Shown here: piece by piece, positions 35,661-43,953 of the stretch
How the letters are laid out: the number at the start of each line of letters is the position of its first letter
How positions within the stretch are numbered: the stretch's first letter is position 1
The notes under the pieces: model-generated
Seen by the model: the letters and a program-made list of their open reading frames with translations, nothing else
Told to the model about the DNA's origin: nothing
The model's database searches: none
From: Flavobacteriaceae bacterium CP2B
GTDB lineage: Bacteria; Bacteroidota; Bacteroidia; Flavobacteriales; Flavobacteriaceae
NCBI GenBank assembly: GCA_001683825.1
Contig: LXTR01000016.1
Location: 1-64,000 of the forward strand
Direction: 5' to 3'
Length of the DNA: 64,000 bases
Program-made: the position numbers and the translations under genes

Positions 35661-35981
35661 ATGGAAGCGATAAACACCATGGAGGAGTTTAAGACCCTCA
35701 TTAATCAGGATAAACCAATTCTGCTTGATTTTTATGCAGATTGGTGCCCCCCCTGTAAAATCCTCACGCCGACCGTAGAAAAACTATCGGCAGAATACGA
35801 AGGTAGCGTTGAAATCAAAAAAGTAAACGTCGATCAAAACAAGGAGCTCTCCCAGGCGTTCGCGGTTAGGAGTATTCCAACCCTGTTCTTCATTAAGAAT
35901 GGGGAGGTCAGGGATAGCCTGACAGGAGCTGTACCGGAAAACCAAATCAAGGAGCGACTTGAAACCCTGATCATGAACTGA
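35661..35981 (+). CDS. trxA: thioredoxin
   Basis: 106 aa classical thioredoxin: active site WCPPCK (Cys29, Cys32), cis-Pro in RSIPTLF, no signal peptide. The second active-site position is Pro rather than the usual Gly (WCGPC); this variant occurs in secondary thioredoxins, so it may be dedicated to the OsmC protein beside it. A terminator follows. Confidence 0.95.
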   Translation: MEAINTMEEFKTLINQDKPILLDFYADWCPPCKILTPTVEKLSAEYEGSVEIKKVNVDQNKELSQAFAVRSIPTLFFIKNGEVRDSLTGAVPENQIKERLETLIMN

Positions 35982-36018
35982 TCAAACTACGATCTCCGAT
36001 ACCAAGAGATCTATACGC

Positions 36019-36052
36019 AGGGAGGATATCATTATCCTCCCTGTTTGTTTTC
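36019..36052 (+). terminator. terminator after thioredoxin
   Basis: 10-bp perfect stem agggaggata/tatcctccct with loop tcat, followed by gtttgtttt. Confidence 0.8.
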
Positions 36053-36279
36053 TACAGGGATTACCCCCCAAAATGAGCCAGGGGTCCCTGCCTACCCGGT
36101 CCCTTTTCCGCGTGGCACCCGTACAAAACCAACCCTGCTACCCGCCACAGGCCTCACGCACCTCCCCCCCCTCCTGCGAATCGGATACCGGACCGCTTAT
36201 TTTTATATCAATTTCAGAACATTGCAGCCGTATATCCCGAAAATAACTACCCGATCCGTGACATCTTCGCAGAAAACAC
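36053..36279. other. intergenic, nothing recognised
   Basis: About 230 bp rich in C tracts; no gene or clear signal. Confidence 0.4.
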
Positions 36280-36906
36280 ATGCCACGACTACATTTTATA
36301 TATCGGATTACAAAAAACCTGGCTTTTTACGGTTGTTGTCTCATGGCCACGTTCGCATCAAACGATTTGACGGCCCAGACCGAGCGCGCCTCCATTGAAA
36401 AACACCACATCGGCTTTGTTTATGGGTATGGCGGACAGGCCAAAGCGGCCCTTAATGAAAACTACCTCTACGAGGTGGTTTTCCTGCAGTTTGAATACTA
36501 CCACCGATTGTTCCATAGTCGTAAAATATCCGTGGAATGGGTAGTACAACCCCAATATAACCTGACGCGATACCGCCCAGATGAAAGTACGGGAAGCGAT
36601 CATAAAGGCTATGAATATGGGGTCAACCTGGGAATCCTTGTCAAAAAATGGTTTTCAAAATCGCGGATAGGGGTCTATTTGCTGCTGGGCGTAGGGCCGC
36701 ATTATGTCTCTGGTACCCCATCGAGGCAATCGCCCGGGTTCCTGTTCTCAGACAATATTGCCCTTGGGGTGCAAATCCGCATGTCCAGGAAGTCCCATTT
36801 GGTCATCCGGCCGGGGTTCAGGCACATCAGCAACGCGGGCATGAAAGATCCCAACGGGGGCGTAAACAACCTGGTGTTCAGCACAGGCATCGTCATTGGG
36901 GTATAG
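36280..36906 (+). CDS. PagL-like acyloxyacyl hydrolase (lipid A deacylase family)
   Basis: 208 aa, beta-barrel-like alternation after a signal sequence (cleavage near LTAQ, residue 33). The C-terminal RHISNAGMKDPNGG segment matches the catalytic His-Ser region of the PagL/acyloxyacyl hydrolase family, which removes an acyl chain from lipid A at the outer membrane. It stands alone. The assignment rests on this motif and the barrel pattern. Confidence 0.75.
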   Translation: MPRLHFIYRITKNLAFYGCCLMATFASNDLTAQTERASIEKHHIGFVYGYGGQAKAALNENYLYEVVFLQFEYYHRLFHSRKISVEWVVQPQYNLTRYRPDESTGSDHKGYEYGVNLGILVKKWFSKSRIGVYLLLGVGPHYVSGTPSRQSPGFLFSDNIALGVQIRMSRKSHLVIRPGFRHISNAGMKDPNGGVNNLVFSTGIVIGV

Positions 36907-37054
36907 TCCCTGGTCATTTAGGGGTTATCCTCCTACAAACCGCAATTTTAGAACACTTCCGCAAATACACGCCAATCCAATTCCAGGATTTGTATGAATA
37001 TTACATCATACAAGAAAACCAGTTAATGAACCCAATACCATTAAAAAAGGAACG

Positions 37055-37777
37055 ATGAATTCAACAGAAAAAGCCCTACAGGGCAAAAAGGAAGCCCAAC
37101 TGCCAATCTCAGGCTTCGAAATTGACAAGGACACCGCGATTGTGATCATTGACCCGCAAAACGATTTCCTCAGCCCGCAGGGCGTGGCATGGGGCGCTGT
37201 CGGTGAAAGTGTGGTAGAGAACAACACGGTCGAGAACATAGAAACACTTTTCAGGCTGGGGGACGAATACAACATCCATGTTTTTGTTTCACCCCATTAT
37301 TACTATGAACATGACCACAAATGGCGCTTTGAAGGCACCCTGGAACGTTTGATGCACAACATCAAAATGTTTGATCGTGGCGACCAGCTCAACGTAGCGG
37401 GGTTTGAAGGATCTGGGGCCGACTGGCTTCCCAGGTACAAAAAGTACATCGGGAATAAAGAAAAGGTGACCGTGGTGAGCCCGCATAAGGTCTTTGGGCC
37501 AGAAAATAATGATTTGGTACTTCAATTGCGAAAGCAAAAGATCATTAAAATCATCCTTGGGGGCATGTCGGGCAACCTATGTGTAGAATCGCATATGCGG
37601 GAGCTCCTGGAGTGTGGATTTGAGGTTGCCGTAGTGGGTGATGCCACCGGATCTGCAAAACTCCCCCATTTGGACGGGGACCAGGCAGCGCAAACCAATT
37701 ACGTATTGATGGCGAGCGAAGTCTACACCGCAGCACAATTAGAACGGGTCCTGGAGGCCCAAAAACAAACCGCATAG
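37055..37777 (+). CDS. cysteine hydrolase (isochorismatase fold), paralogue 3, cytoplasmic
   Basis: 240 aa, closely related to the proteins at 16917 and 34408 (same triad region IIDPQND, SPHK, GNLCVES) but with no signal peptide: it begins MNSTEKALQGKKEAQ. The same type of activity may therefore be placed in two compartments. HYYYEHDH replaces HYYYKHDH. Confidence 0.88.
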   Translation: MNSTEKALQGKKEAQLPISGFEIDKDTAIVIIDPQNDFLSPQGVAWGAVGESVVENNTVENIETLFRLGDEYNIHVFVSPHYYYEHDHKWRFEGTLERLMHNIKMFDRGDQLNVAGFEGSGADWLPRYKKYIGNKEKVTVVSPHKVFGPENNDLVLQLRKQKIIKIILGGMSGNLCVESHMRELLECGFEVAVVGDATGSAKLPHLDGDQAAQTNYVLMASEVYTAAQLERVLEAQKQTA

Positions 37778-38006
37778 GCAGGTTTGCTGTGATAACAATG
37801 TATAGCGCACAGGGTAATGGATGCCAGGGAAAAAATAAACCATCTTATTTTGCTTATCCTACTTCTCACGGTAAGGATACTGCAGCTGGCCATGGCCTGA
37901 ACGGCAGTTCCCCTTACCCTGGCGCCCTATACACAAGCCCCCTAAATCAGCACAGGGGTATTGGCATGGCAAGGCCCACGCCACCCTGGTGCATAGCTCA
38001 AAAACC
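37778..38006. other. intergenic, nothing recognised
   Basis: No gene with support; several short frames overlap but none has family features. Confidence 0.4.
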
Positions 38007-38867
38007 ATGGAAATTATATTAGACTTCTGGTATTTGCTTCCCATAGCCACGTGCATCGCGACCATCGCAATGGCCTCAGGGGTGGGTGGGGCCATATTCT
38101 TTTCACCGCTCTTTATCCTGGTGCTCGGGCTGGATGCCCAGGTAGCCATTGGCACCGCATTACTGACCGAATTATTTGGTTTTTCCTCCGGCCTGGTTGC
38201 TTATATGCGCAGCAAGCTTATAGATTTTAACATGGGGCGGGATATCCTGAAATACTCCATCCCTGCTGCCATTGTGGGCAGCCTGGGCTCTTCTTACCTC
38301 CCGCCGGATTACCTGAAGGCCCTGTTTGGGATTGGCATCCTCTATATCGGTTTTCAAATGTATAAGACCTATTTACAGGAAAAGAAACATTCCATCCTCC
38401 ATAGATTTATCAAGGTCGAAAATCATTCCTCCCTGCTTATAGACAGTAAGAACCGGGAATACCGTTATACCTATTGCAACAAACCCAACGCCCGCTTCTT
38501 CGGGTTTATCGGGGGCGCCTTTGTCGGGCTTATCTCCGTAGGATTGGGAGAGCTAATGGATTATCATCTGGTGTCTAAGTGCAAGGTCCCTACCCCGGTA
38601 GCCGTAGCCACGGCCGTATTCTGCGTGGTGGTCACGGTCCTCATCGCCTCATCCGGGCATTTCTATGAATTTTTCTTCCATTCGGAAGACCGCGTTGTCT
38701 TCCAGGTCGTCAACGTGGTCATCTTCACCATCCCCGGCGTGCTCATCGGTGGGCAACTGGGGCCCAGACTACAAAAGGTATTGCCAGAGGCCTATCTGAA
38801 AGTAGGGCTTTCTACGCTTTTCCTATTTATAGGATTCCTCATGCTTAGCATTGTCGTTTTTAACTGA
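38007..38867 (+). CDS. TauE/SafE (TSUP) family anion exporter
   Basis: 286 aa from the ATG at 38007 (a GTG 18 bp earlier is also open). About eight membrane helices in two halves; the family signature region MASGVGGAIFFSPLF is near the start and GGAFVGLISVGLGELMDYHLV begins the second half. TSUP proteins move sulfite, sulfoacetate or other anions across the inner membrane. Its position among thiol/sulfur genes makes a sulfur-compound role plausible. Confidence 0.88.
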   Translation: MEIILDFWYLLPIATCIATIAMASGVGGAIFFSPLFILVLGLDAQVAIGTALLTELFGFSSGLVAYMRSKLIDFNMGRDILKYSIPAAIVGSLGSSYLPPDYLKALFGIGILYIGFQMYKTYLQEKKHSILHRFIKVENHSSLLIDSKNREYRYTYCNKPNARFFGFIGGAFVGLISVGLGELMDYHLVSKCKVPTPVAVATAVFCVVVTVLIASSGHFYEFFFHSEDRVVFQVVNVVIFTIPGVLIGGQLGPRLQKVLPEAYLKVGLSTLFLFIGFLMLSIVVFN

Positions 38868-39063
38868 TGGTCACCGCAATTTTACGACAGAACCGCAAAA
38901 ACCGAGAGAATTAAAACCCGGGGTTTATGCAATTTTATACTATAAGAAGTAACAAAATTAAAGGATGGGGGCCACTCTAAGTTTAAGTGTATACCATTGG
39001 TTTTGAGTTAGTTGTTGATATCACTGGTTCAATACCCCATCCTTTTCTTAAAAGTATGTCCCG

Positions 39064-39390
39064 ATGTTTAATAATGAATCCGCCATAGTGCCATTGATTT
39101 TTAAGAATGAAGGTGACAGGCATTTTTTCCAGTTTGTGATCAACAGCCAATTGGCTTCCATTGAATACAAAATGATCGGTGAAGACAGGATGTTGTTGTC
39201 TAAGATGCATATTTCCAAATGCCTTAAGATGGAGGAGGTGGGCAACGCCCTGATCGAACGGGTGCTGGACTATGTCCACCGCACAGGATTACAGATAGTT
39301 CCACTCTGCCCGATCATCAGGCTGTACATCCACAGAAATAAACGCTACCAGAAACTGGTAGCCATGAATATTCACTATGGCAAGTACTAA
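39064..39390 (+). CDS. small GNAT-like acetyltransferase (YjdJ type)
   Basis: 108 aa. Pattern of the compact Gcn5-related family: FQFVINSQLASIEYKMIGEDRMLL, a central VGNALIERVLDYVHRTGLQIVPLCP acetyl-CoA region, then IRLYIHRNKRYQKLV. The signature P-x-C-P before a basic helix is typical. Substrate unknown. Confidence 0.78.
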   Translation: MFNNESAIVPLIFKNEGDRHFFQFVINSQLASIEYKMIGEDRMLLSKMHISKCLKMEEVGNALIERVLDYVHRTGLQIVPLCPIIRLYIHRNKRYQKLVAMNIHYGKY

Positions 39391-39518
39391 ACTGCCAGCA
39401 ACCGGCAGCAAGGGCCATGGCCATTGAAATGCACCCGGTGGACTGTCCTATCCCTCACAAGGGGCGGCAACACCGATCAAAATAATTTAATTAATGTCTC
39501 ATACTTAGCACGAACAAG

Positions 39519-40085
39519 ATGGCGGATATCCCTAAAAACCATACGTTAGAACCCGAACAATGGGCCAGAAGGCACCAGCGCTATCTGCGGAGCATGGCCT
39601 TGCTGAAGCTGCCCAAAGACCAGGTGGAAGACATGCTCCAGGAAACCTTCCTGGCCGCCTTGCAATCGGCATCAAAATTCAGGGGCGATTCGACGGAAAA
39701 AGTATGGTTAACCGCCATTTTGAAGAACAAGATTGCAGATCACTACCGAAAAGCCAACACGAAGCAGGGGCAACTTTGGCAAGCGGCCATCCGCGAAGCC
39801 GATACGCAGCCTCTGTCTATCCTGGACTTGTCACAGGATGCCCCTGAATGGAATAGCACCAACTCCAGTTTGTACGAGCGTGATTTACAGGATATCCTGT
39901 CTGATGGCATGCAGTTTCTTGCCAAACAGGAATCCCAGGTGCTCCAAATGAAAATCCGGGGATTCAGTACAGAAGCCATATGTCAAAGCCTGCAAATCAC
40001 CAAATCGCAGAGTTGGGTGGTCCTTTGCAGGGCGAGGAAGAAAATGAAGGAGTACCTGAACCGCAAATGGCTGAATGTTGCCTAA
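39519..40085 (+). CDS. ECF-type sigma-70 factor, paralogue 2
   Basis: 188 aa: region 2 (VEDMLQETFLAALQSASKF; VWLTAILKNKIADHYRK) and region 4 (STEAICQSLQITKSQSWVVLCRARKKMK). Closely related to the sigma factor at 18069. It heads a tight plus-strand run (small ORF, NTF2-like, DsrE, PNPOx-like, reductase), suggesting it is co-transcribed with, and perhaps controls, that operon. No anti-sigma gene with recognisable features is present. Confidence 0.9.
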   Translation: MADIPKNHTLEPEQWARRHQRYLRSMALLKLPKDQVEDMLQETFLAALQSASKFRGDSTEKVWLTAILKNKIADHYRKANTKQGQLWQAAIREADTQPLSILDLSQDAPEWNSTNSSLYERDLQDILSDGMQFLAKQESQVLQMKIRGFSTEAICQSLQITKSQSWVVLCRARKKMKEYLNRKWLNVA

Positions 40086-40097
40086 AACCTTTGTACC

Positions 40098-40220
40098 ATG
40101 TGGACCGCCTGGTTAAATACCCAATTGTTCCTCTGTTCCCTGGCCATTAAGCTGATAGGGTTTTGGAGGCGCCTAATCCGGAAAGTGCCCCCAAAAACGA
40201 ATACGACGCATCATGCATGA
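40098..40220 (+). CDS. candidate 40-aa membrane protein
   Basis: Starts [19 protein letters not shown] and continues [11 protein letters not shown], i.e. one hydrophobic helix and then a basic patch. It begins 12 bp after the sigma factor stop, and its own stop lies within an atgcatga overlap with the next start (40213), an arrangement typical of coupled translation. Not recognised. A small anti-sigma or membrane-tether role would be speculation. Confidence 0.45.
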   Translation: MWTAWLNTQLFLCSLAIKLIGFWRRLIRKVPPKTNTTHHA

Positions 40221-40716
40221 AAAAAAATTCCCGCTTCCGCCCTTTACCAGAAAGACCGCGGAACAGAAAATCCGGTTGGCAGAAAACGCGTGGAACAGCC
40301 AGGACCCCGTGAAGGTGTCCATGGCCTATACCGTGGATAGTGAGTGGCGCAACCGCTCCGAATTCATCAATGGCCGGGATGAAATCCAGCGATTCTTAAC
40401 CAGGAAATGGGAGAACGAATTGCACTACCGGTTAAAAAAGGAATACTGGGCGCATACAGACAACAGGATCGCGGTACGCTTCGAATATGAATACCAGGAT
40501 CCTTCCGGGCAGTGGCACAGGGCCTATGGCAATGAGAACTGGGAGTTTGATGCGTGGGGCTTCATGCGGAAGCGATATGCCAGTATCAATGTCCTCGCAA
40601 TTGAGGAAACCGAACGAAAGCTGACACCGGCAAGGATGGGGAACGTATGGAAAACGGCAACCGGTTTGGGCTTGGGTGGGCAGTTTGCCAACAGCGGTTC
40701 TGCACCATATGAATAG
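40213..40716 (+). CDS. NTF2-like protein, DUF1348 type
   Basis: 167 aa. Pattern of the nuclear transport factor 2-like DUF1348 family ([58 protein letters not shown]). Possibly a small-molecule binding protein or enzyme. The C-terminal ~25 residues are low-complexity. It is part of the sigma-headed operon. Confidence 0.8.
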   Translation: MHEKKFPLPPFTRKTAEQKIRLAENAWNSQDPVKVSMAYTVDSEWRNRSEFINGRDEIQRFLTRKWENELHYRLKKEYWAHTDNRIAVRFEYEYQDPSGQWHRAYGNENWEFDAWGFMRKRYASINVLAIEETERKLTPARMGNVWKTATGLGLGGQFANSGSAPYE

Positions 40717-40737
40717 TACACTAAAACACCAAAAGCA

Positions 40738-41103
40738 ATGAGCAAAATAGCCATCATCATCCTGTCAGATCCGAGGTACGGATGCGAGGATGCCCTGGGA
40801 AAAGTATTCAACGGTTTGGCCGCGGCCTATGACTATAAGCAATCGGGTGACCAGGTGGAAGTACTGTTCCAGGGCGCAGGCACCCGTTGGCCCGCCGAAC
40901 TTCAAAAGTTAAACCATCCTGCCAACGACCTGTACAAGGCTGTGGAAGACACCATCAAGGGGGTTTCTATGGCCTGTGCGGCCGCATTTGGGGCGGAACC
41001 ATCAGGGCTTGATTTGATTAAAGGCAATCAAATCCCTGAAACCCCCGGATTGCCGAGTTTGGCCCAACTCACCCGCGAAGGGTTTACCATTATCACCTTC
41101 TGA
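40738..41103 (+). CDS. DsrE-like protein
   Basis: 121 aa; alpha/beta fold of the DsrE family (KIAIIILSDPRYGCEDALGKVFNGL; GDQVEVLFQGAGTRW; GVSMACAAAFGAE). The Cys in MACAAAFG sits where DsrE-like sulfur carriers place a reactive cysteine. Role in persulfide or sulfur handling is inferred. It starts 21 bp after the NTF2-like gene. Confidence 0.78.
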   Translation: MSKIAIIILSDPRYGCEDALGKVFNGLAAAYDYKQSGDQVEVLFQGAGTRWPAELQKLNHPANDLYKAVEDTIKGVSMACAAAFGAEPSGLDLIKGNQIPETPGLPSLAQLTREGFTIITF

Positions 41104-41146
41104 CAAGAAAGAAAACCCAATCCTACTATCCTAAAAATCTATTGGC

Positions 41147-42064
41147 ATGGACGAGATATTTCACAGTGGCGAACTTAAGATACAAGAGATTACCGGCGAA
41201 CGGGAAGGCGCAAAGATGAACCGTGGCGTTATAAGCAATACCGTCTTTCCGGGTGCGGTCCATTTCATAGAAAAGCAACCTTTGGTCGTGGTCAGCAGCA
41301 AAGATGATCATGGCCAGGTATGGGCCTCTGTCCTCGTGGGAGAACCCGGGTTGTCGTCTGTCCCCGACACCAAAACACTACTGATCAACCTTCCGCATTT
41401 GCGGAGTACCAGGGAAGACATCTTTTTCGAAAACATTACCCGCAACCCGGAAGTGGGGACATTGTTCATTGAACCCGCAACCCGCAGGAGGTATCGTATC
41501 AACGGCAGGGCCGGGAGCATCCCCGACGGGATAGGCATCCAGGTGCAGGAAGCCTATCCGAATTGCCCGAAATACATCCAGAGGAGGGTGGTGACTTTCC
41601 CTGAAACAGAAAAACAGAAAGGGCTCCTGATTACCATGGGGGTATCGCTGGGGGAAGATGAGCGGAAATGGATTGGCAGTGCAGATACGTTTTTTGTAGG
41701 CAGCAGTAGCGAAGACGGACGCATGGATGTATCGCACCGGGGGGGCAATCCCGGTTTTATACAGTTTCTGGAAGACGGTTCCTTGAAGATACCGGACTAT
41801 TCCGGCAACAGTCTCTACAACACCCTGGGGAATTTCCACCAGAACCCCAATGGAGGCCTGACCTTCCTCGATTATAATAGCGGCGCCTGCCTGCAACTAA
41901 CCGGCAGGGTGACCTTCCTTTTTGACCAGCAGCGCCCGGAAGACATGGAACGTACCACCGGCACCGGCAGGTATTGGCTTTTCAAAATTGAAAAATGGCA
42001 GCGGATTGATAATCATCACCATGCCACATGGGAATTTTCCGAGTATTCTCCTTTTAACCCTTGA
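41147..42064 (+). CDS. pyridoxamine 5'-phosphate oxidase-like flavoprotein
   Basis: 305 aa, two PNPOx-like barrels in tandem (first with VHFIEKQPLVVVSSKDDHGQVWAS; second with FVGSSSEDGRMDVSHRGGNPGF), likely binding FMN. In many bacteria the same domain is fused in front of a 2Fe-2S reductase; here the two are separate genes whose ends are only a few bases apart. Likely an electron partner of the protein at 42070. Confidence 0.82.
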   Translation: MDEIFHSGELKIQEITGEREGAKMNRGVISNTVFPGAVHFIEKQPLVVVSSKDDHGQVWASVLVGEPGLSSVPDTKTLLINLPHLRSTREDIFFENITRNPEVGTLFIEPATRRRYRINGRAGSIPDGIGIQVQEAYPNCPKYIQRRVVTFPETEKQKGLLITMGVSLGEDERKWIGSADTFFVGSSSEDGRMDVSHRGGNPGFIQFLEDGSLKIPDYSGNSLYNTLGNFHQNPNGGLTFLDYNSGACLQLTGRVTFLFDQQRPEDMERTTGTGRYWLFKIEKWQRIDNHHHATWEFSEYSPFNP

Positions 42065-42069
42065 TTGTT

Positions 42070-43092
42070 ATGTTCAGGAAGCATGAAGTGTATCGGATTG
42101 AAAAGGAAAGCGAGACCATCAAGTCATTCTATTTTAGGTCCGAAGCAGATAACGGCCCCGATTATTTACCCGGGCAGTTTATCAACCTACGACTGACCGG
42201 TGCTGACGGGCGACAATTTTCCAGGAGTTATACTATTTCGGATGCGCCGGGAAAAGGCTACTACCGCATCTCCGTAAAACGGGAAGACCATGGCCTTTGC
42301 TCCAGGTTCCTTCACGATGAGTTGAAGGTGGGAGACCTGGTAGAACTGAGCAAGCCGGGCGGGAATTTTCATATAGATCCCTCCAGCATGACTCCGGTAG
42401 TCCTTTTGTCCGGAGGTGTCGGTATCACCCCGACGCTCAGCATGCTGGAATACCTTCAATTACACCAACCCCAACGGAAAGTCTGCTTTTTGCACTCAAG
42501 CGTGCATAGGAAGGTACAGCCCATGCTGTTGCGGCTGAAGGCACTGGAATCCTTAAACGAAAACCTGTTTTTGTCTATCCATCATACCCGCCCATTGGAT
42601 GATGAAAGATTGGGTAAAGATTGCCATCAGTTCGGGGTCATCAAAAAAGGCCACCTGGAAGCAACGATCCTGCCATGCCCGGTAGATTACTACTTATGCG
42701 GCCCTGTGGGGTTCATGGAGGCCATGTACGGCCACCTTATCGACCTGGGGATCCCGCCCGAGTACATCCATTACGAGTTTTTTGGAGGGAGCGATACCCT
42801 TGGCGGCACTCCTGGATTAGAAGGTTCCGGATCCCAATCGTATAAGGTGCGCTTTGCAAAGAGCCAAATAGAAGCCCTGTGGGACCGTTCCCACACAGAC
42901 CTTTTGTCGTTTGCCGAATCGCTTGGTTTAACACCGGAGCACAGTTGTCGAATGGGTACCTGTACTACCTGCGCGGCCCCGCTCATGTCCGGGTCTGTCC
43001 TCTATGACCCTGAACCTTTTATGGAGGCCGAAGAAGGAAAGATATTTATTTGCTGCGCCCAGCCCGCATCACATATCAAACTGGGATTATAA
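42070..43092 (+). CDS. FAD/NAD- and 2Fe-2S-dependent reductase
   Basis: 340 aa from the ATG at 42070 (a TTG nine bases earlier also opens). Ferredoxin-reductase layout: FAD domain with RQFSRSYTISD, NAD domain with GGVGITPTLSML, and a C-terminal plant-type ferredoxin with Cys ligands in HSCRMGTCTTC plus a distal Cys near FICC. It transfers electrons from NAD(P)H to a partner, probably the PNPOx-like protein upstream. Last gene of the sigma-headed operon. Confidence 0.9.
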   Translation: MFRKHEVYRIEKESETIKSFYFRSEADNGPDYLPGQFINLRLTGADGRQFSRSYTISDAPGKGYYRISVKREDHGLCSRFLHDELKVGDLVELSKPGGNFHIDPSSMTPVVLLSGGVGITPTLSMLEYLQLHQPQRKVCFLHSSVHRKVQPMLLRLKALESLNENLFLSIHHTRPLDDERLGKDCHQFGVIKKGHLEATILPCPVDYYLCGPVGFMEAMYGHLIDLGIPPEYIHYEFFGGSDTLGGTPGLEGSGSQSYKVRFAKSQIEALWDRSHTDLLSFAESLGLTPEHSCRMGTCTTCAAPLMSGSVLYDPEPFMEAEEGKIFICCAQPASHIKLGL

Positions 43093-43334
43093 TCCTTTAA
43101 GGTGGTGCGAATGCAGCACCCTTCCTCCATGGCTGGCAGCTGCCCTACCTTTATGGGGGCTGCGGTCAATGGCCCCATTGGCAGGTTCCCATAGCCGCTA
43201 CGCAACCCCGAAAGTTCAAAAGTTCACTATCCCGCAATAATTCGATAATGTCGCTTTTTTGGAAAAAAATCAGGCCGGCCTACCCGTTATTTTTGAGGAT
43301 AGATACGAATAAATTAATCTAAAACAACATCCTT

Positions 43335-43823
43335 ATGAAAACTAGAAAAAGCTATGGCATCAAGAGAAGCATCCCCGCATTAATGCTCCTTGCATTATTC
43401 CAAATAGGCTTGCTTTCCGCGCAATCACACAGTTACAGTACGGACGACAGTAAAATTGCGTTGGAAGGCTATAGCCCGGTCTCTTACATTGATGACGGAA
43501 AGGCCCAGTTAGGCAAAAAAGACTACAAGTCTACCTTTGACGGGGTCACCTATTACTTCATTAACCAGGCGCAAAAAGACCGCTTTGAAGCGAACCCATC
43601 CAAATACAAAGCCCAATATGGCGGATGGTGTGCCTTCGCGGTATCTCTGGGCGGCAAGTTCCAGCCGGATCCCCAAAAGTTCCGGATTGTCAACGGTAAG
43701 TTGTACCTCTTCACCAAAAACCCGGAAGGCGACTTTGTAGAGGTTTGGGAAAAGGAAGGAAAGGAAAAACATATCATGCAGGCCGACGAGAATTGGCAAA
43801 CCATGGACAAGTTCAAAAGTTAA
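43335..43823 (+). CDS. exported YHS-domain protein, paralogue 2
   Basis: 162 aa. Signal peptide (LFQIGLLSAQ, residue ~30) then a YHS-like domain (ALEGYSPVSYIDDGKAQLGKKDY; GVTYYFINQAQKDRFEANPSKY; YGGWCAFAV). Similar in plan to the protein at 31256; one central Cys is kept. Stands alone. Confidence 0.87.
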   Translation: MKTRKSYGIKRSIPALMLLALFQIGLLSAQSHSYSTDDSKIALEGYSPVSYIDDGKAQLGKKDYKSTFDGVTYYFINQAQKDRFEANPSKYKAQYGGWCAFAVSLGGKFQPDPQKFRIVNGKLYLFTKNPEGDFVEVWEKEGKEKHIMQADENWQTMDKFKS

Positions 43824-43843
43824 AAACAAGCCATCACTATTGT

Positions 43844-43919
43844 AAAAAAGCCGTCCGATTACTTCCTACACCACTTCACAGTTAATTTCAGAGCGTTAAC
43901 AGAAGGACGGCTTTTTCTT
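43844..43919 (+). terminator. long-loop terminator after YHS gene
   Basis: 12-bp stem aaaaagccgtcc/ggacggcttttt with a loop of about 48 bases. It ends in tttttcttt. Confidence 0.75.
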
Positions 43920-43953
43920 TCCTGACAGCATGCAAATCAGATACACCAACCCA

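Noticed and set aside
36045-36398. 117-codon frame before the PagL-like gene
   Set aside because: Overlaps the PagL-like gene in another frame, Pro/Thr-rich with no family pattern.
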